64,000 nt of DNA from contig NZ_JARKMX010000014.1 in assembly GCF_029360705.1 (NCBI RefSeq), positions 372,001 to 436,000 on the forward strand, given 5' to 3'. Each line of letters begins with the position of its first letter. Position 1 is the first letter of the stretch. This DNA is from Paraflavitalea pollutisoli. Lineage in GTDB: Bacteria > Bacteroidota > Bacteroidia > Chitinophagales > Chitinophagaceae. The notes under the pieces were generated by a model that did no database searches, was not told where the DNA came from, and worked only from the letters and a program-made list of their open reading frames with translations. The position numbers and the translations under genes were made by a program. Shown here in pieces: positions 34,971-42,222 of this stretch.

Positions 34971-35633
34971 TTATTTTTTACGCGTCTTCAATTCTCCGAG
35001 GCAATTTATGGACAGGTTGCCAATTTCCAGCTCGGGAAAATGTTTCCGCAGTTGGTCCAGCTCAATCAGTTGCTCATATTGACCAGCAGCAATCTCCGAA
35101 TTGTCGTATACATCTACCCAATGCAGCTGCGTGCCAACGATTTTCTCACCCAGTTGATCACAGACCATCGCGTCTATCGCCTCCGACATTTTTTCCGTCG
35201 GCTCCTCCCCTATGTTGGCATAACATTGTACCGTATACCTGTTGGCCCTGGGTGTCCAAATCGGCGGCAGGCAGCGTATACTGGCCCTTGTAATGCCCGT
35301 GTCTGCATACTCCTTATCCAGGTGCTCCCCATACAACCCGGCGGGCTGCAGCCCATATACCTTCCAGCCTTTGAGTGCTGGCGCTTTGGCTGCCATGTTC
35401 TCCGCCATGCTGAAGTAGCGGGGATTGGCCAATGCCGTGATCGTTATTGAACTCTCCCCCTCCTCGGGATAAAACAGGACTACCGACAATCGCTTGGTAT
35501 AAGCCCGCATATGTGTTACCAGTTCCCGCTCCCAATACCTCTTCAGGTCTTTGTCCATTTCATTGAGGTGCCGATAAATCTCGCTATTGAAGCTGAACCA
35601 GGTCCAAAATTGTTTGGCATGATTAAATAACAT
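34971..35633 (-). CDS. uncharacterised protein, second gene of a two-gene operon
   Basis: 220 residues, no signal peptide, no membrane helix. The sequence starts with FWTWFSFNSEIYRHL, then a block ITITALANPRYFSMAENM and AAKAPALKGWKVYGLQPAG. I associate this order (FWxWF near the start, a beta-strand block, then AP-x-x-x-GW) with uncharacterised bacterial proteins of similar size, but I cannot name the family. Its start overlaps the end of the upstream HTH-like gene by 11 bases, so the two are probably co-translated. Confidence 0.7.
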   Translation of the reverse strand: MLFNHAKQFWTWFSFNSEIYRHLNEMDKDLKRYWERELVTHMRAYTKRLSVVLFYPEEGESSITITALANPRYFSMAENMAAKAPALKGWKVYGLQPAGLYGEHLDKEYADTGITRASIRCLPPIWTPRANRYTVQCYANIGEEPTEKMSEAIDAMVCDQLGEKIVGTQLHWVDVYDNSEIAAGQYEQLIELDQLRKHFPELEIGNLSINCLGELKTRKK

Positions 35634-35856
35634 CGGTTTTAATTTTTATTGTCTTCTTACTTTCATTGAGTCGTTTTAACGCGTCGTCCAAATCTATCGT
35701 GAGCACCACGCAGAACTCTTTTATGGATAACACTTGTACCTCTACCTTTTCTAGTTTATTCCTGACATATTGAATCCTTCGCCAAGCGGTACTTTTGGAT
35801 TTATTTATAATGTCCCTGGCATACTGAATTGTAATTTCATCTGACGCGAGAATCAT
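35623..35856 (-). CDS. small helix-turn-helix-like protein
   Basis: 77 residues. ITIQYARDIINKSKSTAWRRIQYVR looks like a helix-turn-helix with a basic recognition helix, followed by LSIKEFCVVLTIDLDDALKRL. Small proteins with this build (HTH, then SIxEFCxxxxID) occur in Bacteroidota accessory regions, probably as regulators. It is the first gene of a two-gene unit with 34971-35633. Confidence 0.6.
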   Translation of the reverse strand: MILASDEITIQYARDIINKSKSTAWRRIQYVRNKLEKVEVQVLSIKEFCVVLTIDLDDALKRLNESKKTIKIKTDVI

Positions 35857-36235
35857 GACTGTGGTTTTTCGGTTAAAGGATTTACTTTGAGGTATAGGGT
35901 TACGTAACGGCTTCCACCATTATACGCTCAATAGTCCTGTACGGGCATACCATCCCCTTTACTTAATTGTTTTTATTTTGCGAACGGATTACACATCCGC
36001 CCTTACTATCAGTATAACCTTAACCGGGTGCATCCCGAGCGGACAACACCTTCGCCCTTTTAGCAATGATCTCATCAGCAAGAAAAAAATATAGCAGCTA
36101 CTATGAACAGTTAGTTGACAGATCCAATATTATCTTATTGTTACGACACTAAATTATATAGAATTGATTAAATATATAGTGGACTTTCTACAAAATATTT
36201 TTACTATTTCAGTTCACGTACAATTGCGTTTCGCC
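35857..36235. other. gene-free AT-rich stretch
   Basis: 379 bases between the HTH-like gene and the end of the divergent paralogue gene. No repeat, hairpin with T-tail or promoter box was recognised. Confidence 0.5.
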
Positions 36236-36970
36236 TTATGCGCTTCTTAACTGCAGTGGACCAGGAACAGTTATCCAACTTTTAGCTCCTGGCAAGCTAT
36301 TTTGTGCATACCACTGACCGAAAACTGCGACAAAACAGCAGTACTCCTTTACGTTCGGCCACTCAAACAACATTTGCTTTCCGGGCATCCACATTCGCTT
36401 GCCCGGCATGGCCACCGTTTGCTGCCAAGGTGTGTGTAATACCTGGTGCACCTCCTGTATCACCAAGACCGTCGCTTTGATGCGCAGGTGCGTGTAGGGT
36501 GCCGGCAAGTGCCAATCAATGACTGGCATCGTCGATGGCCATGTAACCAAGCATCTGTTGTTGCCCTCCCGTTTAATGACGGGATTGGCTTGTATCATGT
36601 ATTGTTGCCAACGATGCCATCTATTGCAGTCGAGGTTATCCAAGGATTGCGCATTCTCCTGGAGCAGGCTACGAAAACCTGGCGGATTGCGTTGATCTTT
36701 GGACAACCCTTTGCGGATAGCGCCCGCCAACAATCGCACCGGACTTTTGATGCCGGTCGCCGGAACCAGCACTTTGGCCATGTCCCGTGCCAGCTGTAAA
36801 GCCCCGGCAAAATCCGTAGCGGATTGGCGTGTGTGAAAAAAAACTGGATCGACCATAACCCGCTCGGCGGAAAGTCCAATCTTGTGCAGCTTATAATATC
36901 CATCTTTAGGTTGCAATGTAAAGCCGGGGAATTCCCGTTTGCTGATCCTATCGCGTTTGTTGTTTTTCAT
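36236..36970 (-). CDS. uncharacterised protein, divergent paralogue of its upstream neighbour
   Basis: 244 residues from the ATG at 36970 (MKNNKRDRISKRE); the frame is open upstream, but that part overlaps the neighbour. It shares with 37032-37790 the N-terminal pattern DGYY...GLSAERVMVDPVFFHTRQ and a C-terminal pattern PVIDWHLPAPYTHLRI, where the neighbour has PAIDIAAPADSTHFNI. Much less conserved than the neighbour and possibly decaying. Function unknown. Confidence 0.65.
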   Translation of the reverse strand: MKNNKRDRISKREFPGFTLQPKDGYYKLHKIGLSAERVMVDPVFFHTRQSATDFAGALQLARDMAKVLVPATGIKSPVRLLAGAIRKGLSKDQRNPPGFRSLLQENAQSLDNLDCNRWHRWQQYMIQANPVIKREGNNRCLVTWPSTMPVIDWHLPAPYTHLRIKATVLVIQEVHQVLHTPWQQTVAMPGKRMWMPGKQMLFEWPNVKEYCCFVAVFGQWYAQNSLPGAKSWITVPGPLQLRSA

Positions 36971-37031
36971 ATAAAGATCGTTTGGGAGAAGAAGGAGCCA
37001 GGCTGGATGGCCCGGCTCCTTTTCCCTGTGT

Positions 37032-37790
37032 TTAAGCAGGTAAATCCACCACAGCCAATTGCAAGGCACTTGCGCCTTTACTTTGGTTGTGCAGGTTTCC
37101 GTTGACGATGATGAGGAACTCAATACCTACCAGCAACAGGATTGGTACTGTACTGTTTGCCGGTAAGTTCATCGCGAGGGAAGCCGCTGCCAGGGGTTGG
37201 TTGTCCCAAGGCAGGTTCACCGTGTTCGCCCGCACGAGGCTGGCCGTCTCGGCATCAAAATCAATCGCCATGGCCGCGGCGAAGATGTTGAAGTGCGTAG
37301 AGTCTGCCGGTGCCGCGATGTCGATTGCGGGCGTGAGGGCTGGTACCTGAACAGCTACCTGGCCCGTTACGCGATCGATGGAAAAGCCCAGGTCGGGTTT
37401 CAGCGCCTGCGCCAATGATACGCCGAGGTTGAACTCAAACCCCTTTAAGAGCGTGAGATCACCTTCACTCACCTTGCGATCGCCCCAGTCGTTGTTGGGA
37501 TCCGATTTGAGGATCCGTGACATGACCTGGGTGACGCGACTGGCGGCGCGGTTGTCGCCCGCTCTGCGCATCTCGTTGTTGACGACCTTCCGGAAAAACT
37601 TGGCAGCTTTGCCGGAAGCGCCAAACTCGCGGCCATTGAGGCGGGTGTTCTTAAAGCGGGGATCCGATTTAATGCGCTCACCGCTGACGCCACCTTTGGC
37701 GCGGGCCAGGTACCCGTCCTGGCTTTTGTAGAAACTGATGTCATCGATAGTTCCTGCCAACTTGATGTGGCGGTTGATCTGCTTTGCCAC
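37032..37790 (-). CDS. uncharacterised Bacteroidota protein family (GTIDDISFYKS...DGYLARAKGG)
   Basis: 252 residues from the GTG at 37790 (MAKQINRHIK), the only start matching this family as I remember it. Conserved stretches are LAGTIDDISFYKSQDGYLA, GGVSGERIKSDPRFKNTR, REFGASGKAAKFFRK and VTQVMSRILKSD, then LLKGFEFN and a beta-rich C-terminal half with ADSTHFNIFAAAMAID. Genomes of this phylum often carry several copies; no function is known to me. It lies directly upstream of its divergent paralogue, with 61 bases between. Confidence 0.75.
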   Translation of the reverse strand: MAKQINRHIKLAGTIDDISFYKSQDGYLARAKGGVSGERIKSDPRFKNTRLNGREFGASGKAAKFFRKVVNNEMRRAGDNRAASRVTQVMSRILKSDPNNDWGDRKVSEGDLTLLKGFEFNLGVSLAQALKPDLGFSIDRVTGQVAVQVPALTPAIDIAAPADSTHFNIFAAAMAIDFDAETASLVRANTVNLPWDNQPLAAASLAMNLPANSTVPILLLVGIEFLIIVNGNLHNQSKGASALQLAVVDLPA

Positions 37791-37938
37791 TTTTGTGCTT
37801 TTAAAAGGTTTGGATTGATGATGCTGTTGCGTTGCCCGCGGTGCAACGTCTATAAGAAAGTTTGGATCGTAGCGAGCGGGCGCCAGCTTCCCTGCTGTTT
37901 ACCGTCCAAACTGCTCATTTTTTGTTCTTACGCTATTT

Positions 37939-37993
37939 TGATACACTATCTATACGGCATCTATACACCATCCTTACACTATCCTTACCCTAT
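37939..37993. repeat. five degenerate 11-bp tandem repeats
   Basis: TGATACACTAT, CTATACGGCAT, CTATACACCAT, CCTTACACTAT, CCTTACCCTAT in strict 11-base phase; consensus YYWTACNCNAT. They lie about 150 bases upstream of the GTG at 37790, within the divergent control region 37791-38266. Confidence 0.75.
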
Positions 37994-38080
37994 CCACCAA
38001 TTTTATGAGCCCCATGTCTTCGTTCGCACTAACCTGTTGCAAACGTAGGGCAGGTATCGATCGCTTCCAAATATGTGACT

Positions 38081-38150
38081 AGTTTTGACTACTAATAAAC
38101 AGTTTTGACTACTCGCCTTTTTCCGCGCCCTATTCATTAGTAGCCAAAAG
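38081..38150. repeat. motif cluster TTTTGRCTACTAAT: two direct copies and one inverted
   Basis: AGTTTTGACTACT stands at 38081-38093 and 38101-38113 (20-base spacing). CATTAGTAGCCAAAAG at 38135-38150 is the inverted copy (its complement reads CTTTTGGCTACTAATG). A weaker inverted copy is at 38155-38166. They stand just upstream of the promoter at 38182-38214 and look like operator sites. Confidence 0.65.
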
Positions 38151-38181
38151 CGTTCAATAGTGGTCGTAATTGGTCAACCCA

Positions 38182-38214
38182 TTTGGAAACGGGCCTGTCG
38201 CCACCGTATGTTTG
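38182..38214 (+). promoter_or_regulatory. promoter TTTG-N21-TATGTTTG
   Basis: TTTG at 38182-38185 and TATGTTTG at 38207-38214 match both boxes of the Bacteroidota primary promoter with a 21-base spacer. Transcription would start about 45 bases before the ATG at 38267. Confidence 0.6.
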
Positions 38215-38266
38215 TAGGGACATGTTGGTCATGACAACAATCCATTTATTCTAAAACATCATTACC

Positions 38267-38506
38267 ATGAAAAGACCAGTTCATACCGCCAAAGTGATCC
38301 CGCTTGCGGGCACCCCAACTGCCGACGCCTCACGCCCCTTGACGGGGGAGCGCCCGCAAGCATCCAGAAAGCGTACCCCAAAAACAGGTGTCCTCTATCC
38401 CACCACCTCCTTTATGCCATCGAAGCAGGCCACCGGAAAAAGAAAGGGAAAGGGAAATGCAACACCTGCTGCTGCCACACGCACCCGCAAGAAACAACGA
38501 GCTTAA
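38267..38506 (+). CDS. small Lys/Arg-rich basic protein
   Basis: 79 residues, low complexity, rich in Lys, Arg, Pro, Thr and Ala, with KRKGKGNATPAAATRTRKK near the end; no signal peptide, no membrane helix. It could bind nucleic acid. The strong promoter at 38182-38214 and the ATG at 38267 favour a real gene. I do not recognise a family. Confidence 0.45.
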   Translation: MKRPVHTAKVIPLAGTPTADASRPLTGERPQASRKRTPKTGVLYPTTSFMPSKQATGKRKGKGNATPAAATRTRKKQRA

Positions 38507-38725
38507 TGGCCGATGGGGATGGAACGATCCGCTCCGCCCCATCGCTATTGTGGTGACGTGTTGCAACCAGGCCTGATTCGTAACACAACGGAAGCTGCGG
38601 CCTTTTCGGCTCCAGGCTAACTACCCGGAAGAAGCCAGACCTTCCTCTGCGGACACACCTCCGCCTTTCCTGCAGCCGCGCGTGCTGTGGCTTCCGTTGT
38701 TCTTTTACAACACCTTTAAAACTAC

Positions 38726-38944
38726 ATGCTGATGAGTATACCAGAAAGATTAAGTAAACCAACACCGCCCTTCTTCAAGAAGCTGCGCAATGTATCGCTG
38801 ATATTAGCTGCTGCCAGCGGCGCCCTCCTCGCGAGTGCAGACTTGTTACCCAAAGTGCTGCAGCAGGCGGCCTGCTATATTGCAGTGGCGGGCACTGTTG
38901 CTGGCGCCGTGAGCCAGGCGGTGGTGAAAGAAGAAGAACAGTAA
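38726..38944 (+). CDS. small two-helix membrane protein, holin-like
   Basis: 72 residues. After TPPFFKKLRNVSL come two short hydrophobic helices (LILAAASGALLAS and YIAVAGTVAGAVSQA) and a charged tail KEEEQ. Proteins with the pattern PxFFKKLRNxxLxLAAAS occur in Bacteroidota phage-like or accessory regions and look like holins. No lysin or other phage gene is nearby. A strong terminator follows. Confidence 0.65.
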   Translation: MLMSIPERLSKPTPPFFKKLRNVSLILAAASGALLASADLLPKVLQQAACYIAVAGTVAGAVSQAVVKEEEQ

Positions 38945-38970
38945 TCTATTTCAGGATAAGCGAGTAAAAG

Positions 38971-38998
38971 AAGCCCCACGATGTTTGTCGTGGGGCTT
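38971..38998 (+). terminator. terminator of the holin-like gene
   Basis: AAGCCCCACGA and TCGTGGGGCTT form a perfect 11-bp stem with a 6-base loop, followed by CTCTTGTC. The rest of the gap to 39281 is AT-rich and featureless. Confidence 0.85.
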
Positions 38999-39281
38999 CT
39001 CTTGTCACTTTTTATCGGCGTTCTCTATTGCGTTGAGGTACCAATTATTGCTATTAACCTTCTACGGGTCTCCATATGAGATGCGTTAAGAAAAATCGTA
39101 GAGTTGGTTACATGGTGAAAATTGACCTATCCTAAGTACTTATTAGGTTTACTTACATTTAACACTACGTCACCCAAAAAGTGTAAAAAATATGAAGGTA
39201 AACAACACATGTTGAACTTATATCATTTTTCAACTTGTTAGGGATAGCGAACAACTCATCAGTATCTTAAATCCGTTTCGC

Positions 39282-39569
39282 CTAATCCTCAATGCCGACA
39301 GCTTTTGACTTAAAACAAATTGATGTAGACGGGCATAGAGTTGTGGTTATGGGACAAGCATATGTAGCCGCATACTCTTGGGCAGCGCCATCAATAGTAG
39401 AAGAGTTTGTGCAACTGATTACAATCCGATTGCAAATCGTAGTCGTCAAAGTAGTTGTCAACAGACGAGAATATGCACATACGTTAGGTGTTTTCACTTT
39501 GAATGCAAACAGTGCGCTAACTGCACTAATTACGACAATTCCATAAATCATTGCTTTGGGAGTGTTCAT
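39282..39569 (-). CDS. small exported Thr/Cys-rich protein, family B (copy 1)
   Basis: 95 residues from the ATG at 39569 (MNTPKAMIYG). Hydrophobic signal stretch, then FKVKTPNVCAYSRLL, Thr-rich LTTTLTTT, and CPITTTLCPSTSICFKSK. It shares AFKVKT, NVCA, the TT-x-TT block, CP-x-T and KSK with the protein at 46060-46359. Five Cys in the mature part. The leader carries a hairpin also found at copy 2. The layout resembles DUF6520 proteins; function unknown. It stands 3' of the GH51 gene on the same strand, separated by a terminator. Confidence 0.7.
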   Translation of the reverse strand: MNTPKAMIYGIVVISAVSALFAFKVKTPNVCAYSRLLTTTLTTTICNRIVISCTNSSTIDGAAQEYAATYACPITTTLCPSTSICFKSKAVGIED

Positions 39570-39577
39570 AAACAGGC

Positions 39578-39597
39578 GCCTTTTGCATCCAAAAGGC
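39578..39597 (-). promoter_or_regulatory. conserved leader hairpin of family B (copy 1)
   Basis: GCCTTTTG and CAAAAGGC form an 8-bp stem (loop GATG on the coding strand), ending 8 bases before the ATG. The hairpin at 46031-46049 has the same place and shape with compensatory changes in the stem. Confidence 0.6.
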
Positions 39598-39738
39598 AAA
39601 AGTTTAGCGGTTAAATAATATAGAGTGGAAGAAAATTGGCAGGATAAGGTGTAACACAACTAAGGTAATCCATCCGATTACTGCAATCAGTATGATTAGT
39701 GATGCCTTGGGGATTATCTTCCGGCCCTAAACACAAAA

Positions 39739-39756
39739 TCCCCGCATGTGCGGGGA
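39739..39756 (-). terminator. terminator of the GH51 gene
   Basis: TCCCCGCA and TGCGGGGA pair with a very short loop; on the minus strand TTTTGTG follows. Confidence 0.65.
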
Positions 39757-39784
39757 CCTGTTTCATTCATGGCTTCTATGGTTA

Positions 39785-41746
39785 TTACATCTTATATCGA
39801 AAGACTGTCAATGAGTAAGGAGGAAGCTCAATGAGCGCATTTGGCTTCCCTTGCCATTTCGTGACCATTGGAATTACGCTATCCGGCTTCTCCATTGTAT
39901 TCTGGTCGTTGATACCAAGACCTTTCAACACCGTAATCGTTCCCTCCAGTTTTTTAGCCTTAGCCCCTTTCCAATTCAAACTCCGCGTCTTTTTATCTGC
40001 AGAAGCATTCACCAATTTTATGATAACTTCCTTTGAGGCAGTATCGATCGCAGCCGTCACGAAACAGCTATCCTGCCCGGTAACTGGTTTTCCCTCTTCC
40101 AAAATCGGTATTGCATGTGTGCCCCTGTTGTTGCTAAACATCTGTTGAACATAATAACTGGGTGTTTTCAAAACCTGGCTGTTGTTAAACCAAATCAGGT
40201 TTGGTGTCCACTGCCAAGCATCCGTATGAGCGAATAAGGGCGCATAGGCACTCATCGTCACAATATCCGCATTGCGCTCCAAGCCCGTCATGAATGCCGC
40301 TTCGGCAAGTGCACACAACAAGGTATTCTTGTTGTCCTGGCTCCCAATGCGCACGCTGTGGCAGGCATATTCTCCGAGAAAGATCTTTGGCCCTTTTCTG
40401 TCGTAGTTGTCATACTTCGCGCTGTTCATCAGAAACCAATTGGGCGTTTGGTAGTAGTGCTCATCGATGATATCCACTTGCAGTTTGCGCAAGGTGGTAT
40501 CCATATATCTGAACTGGGGGTTCGGTGAATACCCTGTACTGGTGATGAGCTGCATCTCCGGATATTTTGATTTAATGGCCTTGCTAAAAGCCAGTAATCG
40601 CTCAATGTATTGGGGGCCCCAGTTCTCATTGCCGACACCCAGCCATTTCATGCCAAATGGAGCAGGGTGCCCCAGATCTGCCCGCTTTTTACCCCAGGTG
40701 GTATTGACGTCGCCGTTTGCAAATTCAATTAGATCCAGCGCGTCCTGGATGTATGTATCAAGCTGGTTCATCGGCACTACCTCGGCTGTATTGAACTGGC
40801 AACTCATGCCACAGTTGATGATTGGCATTGGGGAAGCTCCAATATCATCGCACATTTGAAAGTACTCGAAAAAGCCCAGGGCGTAGCTTTGGTAATAATC
40901 AGGCGTTGGTCGTTTCTCTACCCCATGGTTCCATTTATTAATGATGAGCTTGCGCTCATTCAGTGGGCCAATGGTATGCTTCCACTGGTAGCGTTCGTTC
41001 AGGTCAGTACCCTCCACGATACAACCTCCTGGAAAACGGACAAAACCAGGCTTGAGATCGGCCAGGGACTGCACCATGTCAGCGCGAAGCCCATGGGACC
41101 GTTTCTTCCAGGTATCGGAAGGATACAGCGAGATCATATCGAGGTCCAATTTACCTTGCCCATCGAACCAGATGACGAGGCGACCTTTACTGGTGGTATC
41201 GTCTGCCGTGAGATTAATGGATTGTTCCTGCCATTCACCGCTGACCGCATTCGGGCTTATGGTGGTTTTCGCTATGGGTTTACCAGTTTGATTGAAAATC
41301 TGAACGGTGAGCGTAATACCTGGCGTGGACTGCCTGTACATCATTGAAAGGCTGTATGATTGCCCTTTCTTAATCACCATACCCCCAAAACCTTCGTTAA
41401 TAAGTCCAATACCATTCGCTACCTGCTGTTTGGCTATTTGCAAATACTTTGGATTGTTGGCGTTCTCTGCCTGTCGATTTACTATCACTAACGTACCGTC
41501 AGGCGCTTTACCAGCTGCAGGCTTCCACCCCATCATGGGATCATTGAACTCGAAAGACCCGTTCTTCACCAGGTCAGCATTCAGACCACCGTCAGCTCCC
41601 CTATTGATGTCTTCGAAAAAAATACCCCAAAGCGATTCAGCAATTGGCTTTCGATTACCTGTAAGGTCTACATTGTAAGCCACCGGCGCCTGCCCATTTG
41701 AACGGATGGCGGCGACTAATAAAAGAAAAGCGGTATATCTTTTCAT
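39785..41746 (-). CDS. alpha-L-arabinofuranosidase, GH51
   Basis: 653 residues. Signal peptide (cut near SNGQ). Residues about 25-60 hold LWGIFFEDINRGADGGL, followed by a carbohydrate-binding-type beta domain (about 65-210). The GH51 barrel shows FVRFPGGCIVEG (236-246), the acid/base Glu374 in GVGNENWG and the nucleophile Glu459 in FLGEYA; the C-terminal part is the GH51 beta domain. It releases arabinofuranose from arabinan, arabinoxylan or arabinogalactan in the periplasm. It is divergent from a flavoenzyme/membrane fusion gene that may handle furanose sugars; whether they cooperate is only a guess. Confidence 0.93.
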   Translation of the reverse strand: MKRYTAFLLLVAAIRSNGQAPVAYNVDLTGNRKPIAESLWGIFFEDINRGADGGLNADLVKNGSFEFNDPMMGWKPAAGKAPDGTLVIVNRQAENANNPKYLQIAKQQVANGIGLINEGFGGMVIKKGQSYSLSMMYRQSTPGITLTVQIFNQTGKPIAKTTISPNAVSGEWQEQSINLTADDTTSKGRLVIWFDGQGKLDLDMISLYPSDTWKKRSHGLRADMVQSLADLKPGFVRFPGGCIVEGTDLNERYQWKHTIGPLNERKLIINKWNHGVEKRPTPDYYQSYALGFFEYFQMCDDIGASPMPIINCGMSCQFNTAEVVPMNQLDTYIQDALDLIEFANGDVNTTWGKKRADLGHPAPFGMKWLGVGNENWGPQYIERLLAFSKAIKSKYPEMQLITSTGYSPNPQFRYMDTTLRKLQVDIIDEHYYQTPNWFLMNSAKYDNYDRKGPKIFLGEYACHSVRIGSQDNKNTLLCALAEAAFMTGLERNADIVTMSAYAPLFAHTDAWQWTPNLIWFNNSQVLKTPSYYVQQMFSNNRGTHAIPILEEGKPVTGQDSCFVTAAIDTASKEVIIKLVNASADKKTRSLNWKGAKAKKLEGTITVLKGLGINDQNTMEKPDSVIPMVTKWQGKPNALIELPPYSLTVFRYKM

Positions 41747-42222
41747 GAATAATTCGATTAATGATTATCCCGGCAAATCCGGTACTCCATGAAACGAACA
41801 ACCAAGCACTTTAACTATTCGTCTTCTGAATTTTCCCCAACTGCCCTTTACCTATTGAAGTTAAAGCTAGCTAATTGAATGTCACCAGCACTAAATCGCG
41901 CAAACCTCACAACTTTGTACACTACTCAAAAAATACTCTTTTCATCAGCCAAAATCCTAATCCAATTATATCAAGGGTATATCTTGCATACAGTTCACGC
42001 AGCAAGGCAATGACCACGATGAATTTAGTTTGCACAATTCCTTTTACCCCGACCAAGAGCCGACCCAAATTCACATTACTACTCAAAACATCTTTTATTT
42101 AACTAAAAGATCATTACCAGCATACTTATATACTAATCACAGGCTACACATTCATTAACCGAACAAGAGCTGCTGCATCGCATTTCTGTCGCGCAGTTGC
42201 TCAATCATTGAACCTTATACAT
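41747..42222. other. 476-base divergent control region, GH51 / fusion gene
   Basis: AT-rich, without recognisable gene, repeat or TAnnTTTG box. It must hold the promoters of both divergent genes. Confidence 0.5.

Noticed and set aside
38507-38725. Structured RNA gene between the basic protein and the holin-like gene
   Set aside because: GC-rich with short inverted segments but no clear long stem, promoter or terminator of its own.
34971-38944. Prophage or integrative element
   Set aside because: A holin-like protein and an HTH-like protein are present, but there is no integrase, terminase, capsid, relaxase or attachment repeat.
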